From the NCBI GenBank assembly GCA_030248215.1, contig JASANG010001012.1, positions 19,609-83,608 on the forward strand: a stretch of 64,000 nucleotides of DNA, written 5' to 3'. The notes below the pieces were generated by a model. It worked only from the letters and a program-made list of their open reading frames with translations. It ran no database searches and was not told where the DNA came from. The first letter of the stretch is position 1. Each line of letters opens with the position of its first letter. Position numbers and translations under genes: made by a program. Positions 60,401-64,000 of the stretch are shown here, one piece after another. Source of the stretch: Enoplolaimus lenunculus. Taxonomy: Eukaryota > Nematoda > Enoplea > Enoplida > Thoracostomopsidae.

Positions 60401-63400
60401 CCGCGAGTGACTTAAATAGTACAGGTATTACAAAAAACTCGGCCAACGTAGAGAACAGGGCCGCGACAGTAGTGTAAACATATTCCTAAGCCGAAGCCTA
60501 AGCAAAAATCGCAAACGATTAATATTCAAATGTGTTCATTAAAAATTTGTCGACTTTTCTTTTGCAAATTACAATTCAAAGATGATTTCATTAAAATTAA
60601 AGTTTATTTAAAAAAATTACGTAACTGATGCCAAACTTGATAAATCTTGGATTGGTTCGCTGAATCCGATGGTACTCAGTTGTTGAGCTGGGTTTCTGAA
60701 ATCTTAGCTGAGTATTTATGTAACTTTCACATTGAAATATTTTAACCGGTTAGGGCGAGGGCCATTTAGGGGTGGGGCCCCTCCAAATGGTGCGTATCAC
60801 TCCTGGCAAATCCTATGGCTACATGATCGATTTTAACACAATAACATTAGGTAACAACTTAATTAGCTTCATTGTACGTACACTACTGACCAGATTGAGT
60901 TTAATATTCTATTTGGTGTTTAGATGAACCTGACGTGGAAAAGCCACTTCCGCCATATATAAAATCAAAAGAAAAAATGCCAAGGCGTAAGTCTAATAAA
61001 CAGGAGTTACAGCGCCGTTGTCGGTGGTCCGTCCGGTCGGGCCATGGCCGTATCAACAGGCGACTGGACCGGAAGACCGCGATACAAACGGCCGGTGACG
61101 AGATTGTTATTGTTGTACCTGCGCCATATTTGGGACCACGCCACATTCAAAAGTGGACTACGAATTCGAATCCCTAGATATATAACTGTTTGTGTTTACT
61201 GAATCGTGTACGAACATAAAATCAGCCAGGGGCAGATACATAGGGAATGATATCGGGAACTTGGATATTTCGTATCCCAATATTTCTGGAGTCTCAATAA
61301 ATGCTTTTGAACTGGCTTCAGAATAAACTTCTGGATCCTTGAAGTTGGAAAGTTGTCTACATGAGCTTTTTCAAACTGAAATCCTTGGGCTCCTAACAAG
61401 TAATGTTGTTTGCCCTATCATTCGACAAACTGTATTTGGATACTTCGAATAGTTAATCAGCAAGACACAAATATTTCTTAGAATTAACGATATGCGAACG
61501 TATTCTCAAATTTGTGTAGCACTTTTTGCTAGTTGGTGATAGGTCTTGTAACCTTCGGACCAAAGACCAATGTAAAGAACAGGGGCGGAACAGTATTATA
61601 TGCATATTCCTAAGTCTTAGCCTAAGCCTAAGCCTAAGCCTAAACGTAAGGATGACTTAGGCTTATGAATATGCTAGTTCTTACGCTTATGCTTTGGCTT
61701 AGGCTTAGGCTTAGGTTTAGGAATATGCTTACAATACCGTTCCGCCTCTGGTCTTAACATTGGCCGATGTTATTAACATATTTTCTCTTTCAGACTGTTA
61801 TTCTGTAAACTTTAATTGCTTCAACGCACAATTTCACGAGTGTCGAATGGACAACTATCGTGGAAAGCGCAATACGACCTACTGGGGAATTCCGTGCCAG
61901 AACTGGACAATGAACATCCCTCATCCGCACCGGCGATTCCACAAGTTGCCCGGCAACTTGTGTCGCAACCCGGACAACTCGCGAGGGGGACCATGGTGTT
62001 ATACCCAAAACCCTCGAAAACGATGGGATTATTGTTTCGAAGCGTGTCATCGTAAATTCTATAACCATCAACTTGTTGGTTTTTTGTGTTGTTGAGATAT
62101 TCCTAAGCCTATGCCGGCCAATGTAAAGAACAGGGGCAGAACAGTATTATAAGCATATTCATAAGCCTACGCCTAAGCGTAAGCGTAAGAATGAGCATAT
62201 TCCTAAGCCTAAGCCTAAGCCAAGCGTAAAAATTAGTCCAAAGCTTAAACTGACTCTATTGCAGTCCCACAGAAAAACGTTCCGCCCCTGATCTTTACGT
62301 GGGCCCCTACGCCTAAGCTCATACCTAAATTCAAAGGACCAAACTGTCAAATGTATATTGCGGTCTATTTCCAGTCGGTCACTGGTTTTGTAGTTTTCGA
62401 ACCAGTGAATGATAAGCGTGAAAATTCAGCAGATTTTTCGCATTTAAAATTGTACTGTGCCTATGCATGATTGGATTAAGCTCAACTAGGGCCCATATTC
62501 TCAAATGTGTGTAGCATCTCTCACCAGTCAATGATAGGTCTAATAAATTAGGTACCAGTGAATGTTGAGGCTCAAAATTCAGAACACTTTTCGCAAAAGA
62601 TTTGCTTAACTCGTGTATCATTTTCGAAGTACAACAATTGCATAGTTAGTGAGTTTGAAAACCAATTACTAACTGATGATAGTTGCTACATACATGAGAA
62701 AATATAGGCCGTAACATTAAATCTTCAAACTCGGAACAAACTAAGCTGGATTGAAATGAAATTAAATTTCAAAAATATATATTTTCACAAAATTTTGTAT
62801 GTCTTCAGCCTGCTTCAATACACACTTGAACTGTTTCCGTTGGATGTCCGGATGCGCAGAGTATACGATCAAAAGTTACAAACAAACAACCGTTTCTGGA
62901 AAAACGTGCCAATCCTGGTCTTCTAATTGGCCGCATCGAGTGGACGAAAAATACCGTAACCTTCCGTCAAACTATTGTCAAAATCCTGGATATCACAGTT
63001 TAGGACCATGGTGTTATACGACCGATCCTGCAGTGGAGCGTGAGCATTGTTTCGCTGAATGTGACAGTAAGTAATCTGTGATTGGAAAGCATCAAGATTC
63101 GATGCAGCCTAAGCCTAAGCAAAAAGCATTTAGTCTAAAGTTTTCGCTTACTCTATTACAGCCGTGTAGAAAAACGTTCCGCTCATGATCTTTACATGGT
63201 GGCCCAAATAAAACGAACTCGACTTTTGATGTTCACAGAAAGACAAAATGAAAACTTTTAAAAAGTTTTCATATCTGATTTTCAGCATTTTTTTCTGGGA
63301 TATAAAATCAAATTAAGCTTAGTGATTATTAATATTAAGAAAGTCTCAAACTCAACAGGTTTTTTTGGTTTCAGGATGCCACGATGTTGATGATCACTGT

Positions 63401-63647
63401 TGGAACGCAAAAGACAGCTATTGCTCGCGTTCACCTGAAATAATGGACAAACCGACAACGGTCAACACGACGGTCAACGAAGAACCGTGTGAATTTTGGT
63501 CCAAAACTGGCACTAAATATGCAAATTTGTATTCGGATAACAAATGCCGAGTCGCAGGATATGCTGTTGGACTGCCATGGTGTTATACTACACGACCACA
63601 AGCGTGGTATGAAGCGAAACCGTGGGATTATTGCCTTTACACGTGCC
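57397..63647 (+). CDS. Gene 4 (partial): secreted kringle protein, first 7 exons
   Basis: Exons: 57397-57447, 58262-58408, 60364-60424, 60924-60986, 61794-62051, 62809-63066, 63375-63647. All phases agree; 1111 nt of coding sequence lie in the window. Kringles 1-3 are present; kringle 4 and the two C-terminal exons are expected beyond 64000. As diverged from genes 2 and 3 as gene 1 is, but kringle 3 keeps the simple acceptor right before the first Cys (TTTCAG), which I take as ancestral. Repeats fill the introns, and the last visible intron holds the longest TTAGGC tract of the window. Confidence 0.85.
57643..57714 (-). tRNA. tRNA-like sequence, probably a pseudogene or SINE head
   Basis: On the minus strand it starts GGCCGGGTGGTGTAATAGG and ends with GGTTCGATTCC (a perfect B box) and GTGGCC. 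The acceptor and anticodon stems (CGCTT/GAGCG) mostly pair, but the T stem does not and the base before the putative CTC anticodon is not T. Lies in gene 4 intron 1. Confidence 0.4.
57868..58098 (+). mobile_element. TTAGGC-core MITE (type B), complete
   Basis: GGCCAATGTTACTTTAAGGG left; CCCCTTAAAGTAACATGGGC right; three CCTAAG blocks separated by GTTACAAAAATGAAGTCC-like joints. Confidence 0.82.
58262..58408 (+). CDS. Gene 4 exon 2: N-terminal Cys segment
   Basis: 49 codons, phase 0-0; begins IFAIIDLNYGLKLE and ends YFKQCLKTGYDHAPNAM. Donor GTAAGC. Confidence 0.88.
58497..58708 (-). mobile_element. TTAGGC-core MITE (type A)
   Basis: GTGTAAAGATTAGCGGCAGA left; TGCTGTTCCGCCCCTAATTT right; GGCTTAGGCTTACG units inside. 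Confidence 0.72.
58960..59260 (-). mobile_element. Two TTAGGC-core ends in tandem
   Basis: CTCATGTACAGATCAAAGGC (58964) and CTCATATACAGATCAAGGGT (59142), each followed by ACTGCAATAGAGTAAGCTT and GGCTTAGG words. The second is cut by the element at 59261. Confidence 0.6.
59261..59940. mobile_element. GTTATAAC-type element, complete, nested in a TTAGGC element
   Basis: Inverted ends TGCGGGGTTCACGTTATAAC and the complement GTTATAACGTGAACGCCGCA. Interior full of ATATCATATGATATT palindromes. Flanked by TTA on both sides, a 3-bp duplication compatible with PIF/Harbinger; TTAGGC-core sequence resumes right after. Confidence 0.82.
60094..60248 (+). mobile_element. TTAGGC-core MITE (type A)
   Basis: GGGCCAATGCATAGAACAGA left; CGCCCCTGATCTTTACACGG right; short CCTAA core. 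Confidence 0.75.
60364..60424 (+). CDS. Gene 4 exon 3: short linker
   Basis: 61 nt, phase 0 to 1; encodes LSHYIEYDMKETPASDLNST, matching exon 3 of the other copies. Confidence 0.82.
60440..60510 (+). mobile_element. TTAGGC-core element fragment
   Basis: AACGTAGAGAACAGGGCCGC left end then AGTAGTGTAAACATATTCC and two CCTAAG-like units; no right end. It begins some 20 bp after gene 4 exon 3. Confidence 0.5.
60924..60986 (+). CDS. Gene 4 exon 4: acidic PLPPY linker
   Basis: 63 nt, phase 1-1; encodes EPDVEKPLPPYIKSKEKM then PR; donor GTAAGT. The open frame that reads on past this donor is intron. Confidence 0.87.
61503..61562. mobile_element. CTCAAATGTGTAGCA-type MITE, left half
   Basis: TCTCAAATTTGTGTAGCACT then CTAGTTGGTGATAGGTCTTG; cut where a TTAGGC element begins. 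Confidence 0.55.
61565..61765. mobile_element. Palindromic TTAGGC-core element
   Basis: Both ends are left termini: CCAATGTAAAGAACAGGGGC with GGAACAGTATTAT, and the inverse at the right. CCTAAG units in the left half become TTAGGC in the right half, so the whole element can fold on itself. It ends about 30 bp before the kringle 1 exon of gene 4. Confidence 0.78.
61794..62051 (+). CDS. Gene 4 exon 5: kringle 1
   Basis: 258 nt, phase 1-1; NYRG, CQNW, LCRNPD, GPWCYT, RWDYC. The run coding RRFHKLPGNLCRNPDNSRGG is the same as in gene 1. Confidence 0.95.
62116..62305 (+). mobile_element. TTAGGC-core MITE (type A), complete
   Basis: GGCCAATGTAAAGAACAGGG left; GTTCCGCCCCTGATCTTTAC and GTGGGCC right; two CCTAAG blocks. 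One of the best copies for a consensus. Confidence 0.85.
62505..62706. mobile_element. CTCAAATGTGTAGCA-type MITE
   Basis: TCTCAAATGTGTGTAGCATC left; ACTGATGATAGTTGCTACAT right, inverted. Lies just before kringle 2 of gene 4. Confidence 0.7.
62809..63066 (+). CDS. Gene 4 exon 6: kringle 2
   Basis: 258 nt, phase 1-1; CQSW, NYCQNPG, GPWCYTTD, REHC. The pocket Asp of NPD is Gly. Donor GTAAGT. Confidence 0.93.
63102..63205 (+). mobile_element. TTAGGC-core element, right half
   Basis: GCCTAAGCCTAAGC then TTAGTCTAAAGTTTTCGCTT and CGTTCCGCTCATGATCTTTA right end. Confidence 0.65.
63375..63647 (+). CDS. Gene 4 exon 7: kringle 3
   Basis: 273 nt, phase 1-1; CEFW, KCRVAGY, PWCYTT, WDYC. Acceptor TTTCAG, donor GTAAGT. 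No NPD stretch, as in kringle 3 of all copies. Confidence 0.94.
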
Positions 63648-63673
63648 GTAAGTTTGCCAATTTTCACTCAGTT

Positions 63674-63932
63674 TAGGTTTTAGGCTTAGGCTTAAGCTTA
63701 GGCTTAGGCTTAAGCTTAGGCTTAGGCTTAGGCTTAGGCTTTAGGCGTTGGCTTAGGTTAGGCTTAGGCTTAGGCTTAGGCTTTGGCTTTAGGCTTTAGG
63801 CGTTGGCTTAAGTTAGGCTTAGGCTTAGGCTTAGGCTTTGGCTTAGGCTTAGGCTTTGGCTTAGGCTTAGGCTTAGGTTTCGGCTTAGGCTTAGGCTTAG
63901 GTTTAGGCTTAGGCTTAGGCTTAATGCTATTT
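63674..63932 (+). repeat. Long (TTAGGC)n tract
   Basis: Over 250 bp of almost pure GGCTTA units with variants (GGCTTTAGG, GGCGTTGG). Longest such run in the window; starts 26 bp after the kringle 3 donor of gene 4. An interstitial tract, since the gene is expected to continue beyond it. Confidence 0.9.
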
Positions 63933-64000
63933 TAGGCTCATGTTTATATTTAGGCTAAGAATTAACCTTAGGCCTAGGTGCAGGCTCAGGGGCGTTGCGA

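Noticed and set aside
60935-61177. Frame that continues past gene 4 exon 4 into a basic, Arg-rich tail
   Set aside because: It reads through a good GTAAGT donor whose position and phase match the other three genes.
63674-63960. A true chromosome end
   Set aside because: Gene 4 is unfinished here and the tract contains many variant units and ends in other sequence before 64000; an interstitial tract is more likely.

Overview
The window is nuclear DNA of an invertebrate animal. It is AT-rich, full of small non-autonomous DNA transposons, and carries spliced genes with GT-AG introns and no bacterial signals. The commonest repeats have a core of (TTAGGC)n, the telomere unit of nematodes. That hints at a nematode or a close relative, but the species cannot be fixed from this sequence.

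The core of the window is a head-to-tail array of four paralogous genes on the + strand, rebuilt here exon by exon. Gene 1 spans 8813-18346, gene 2 spans 22003-39237, gene 3 spans 41371-55715, and gene 4 starts at 57397 and runs off the right edge. Each encodes a secreted protein: a signal-peptide exon, a short Cys-containing N-terminal exon, two small linker exons ending in a conserved PLPPY stretch, four kringle exons (only three are inside the window for gene 4), and two C-terminal exons. I see no protease, kinase or transmembrane part. Every junction keeps the reading frame: gene 1 gives 536 codons, gene 2 gives 575, gene 3 gives 603. Each kringle lies in one phase 1-1 exon and carries two extra N-terminal cysteines (C-x6-C-x6/7-C before the usual pattern). 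Genes 2 and 3 are a recent duplicate pair (exons, much of the introns and about 400 bp of upstream DNA nearly identical). Genes 1 and 4 are older. Against that background the first kringle exon of gene 1 is almost identical to those of genes 2 and 3, which points to gene conversion.

Layout: 1-8812 is intergenic DNA with hAT-type MITEs, TTAGGC elements and a tRNA-like SINE. 8813-18346 is gene 1. 18347-22002 is a spacer with MITEs and a second tRNA-like SINE. 22003-39237 is gene 2, swollen by two minisatellites (18-bp unit at 23040-24411; 15-bp unit at 31755-34175), a long-TIR element and two TTATTGAGCG-type elements, none of which is in gene 3. 39238-41370 is a spacer. 41371-55715 is gene 3, with its own insertions: a 247-bp tRNA-like insert with a 5-bp target duplication, several MITEs and retroelement-like debris. 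55716-57396 is a spacer. 57397-64000 is gene 4, cut by the window end inside a long TTAGGC tract.

The comparison of paralogous introns acts as a before-and-after record. It dates many insertions to after the gene 2/gene 3 split, and shows that the left duplication breakpoint lies in or next to a TTAGGC element.
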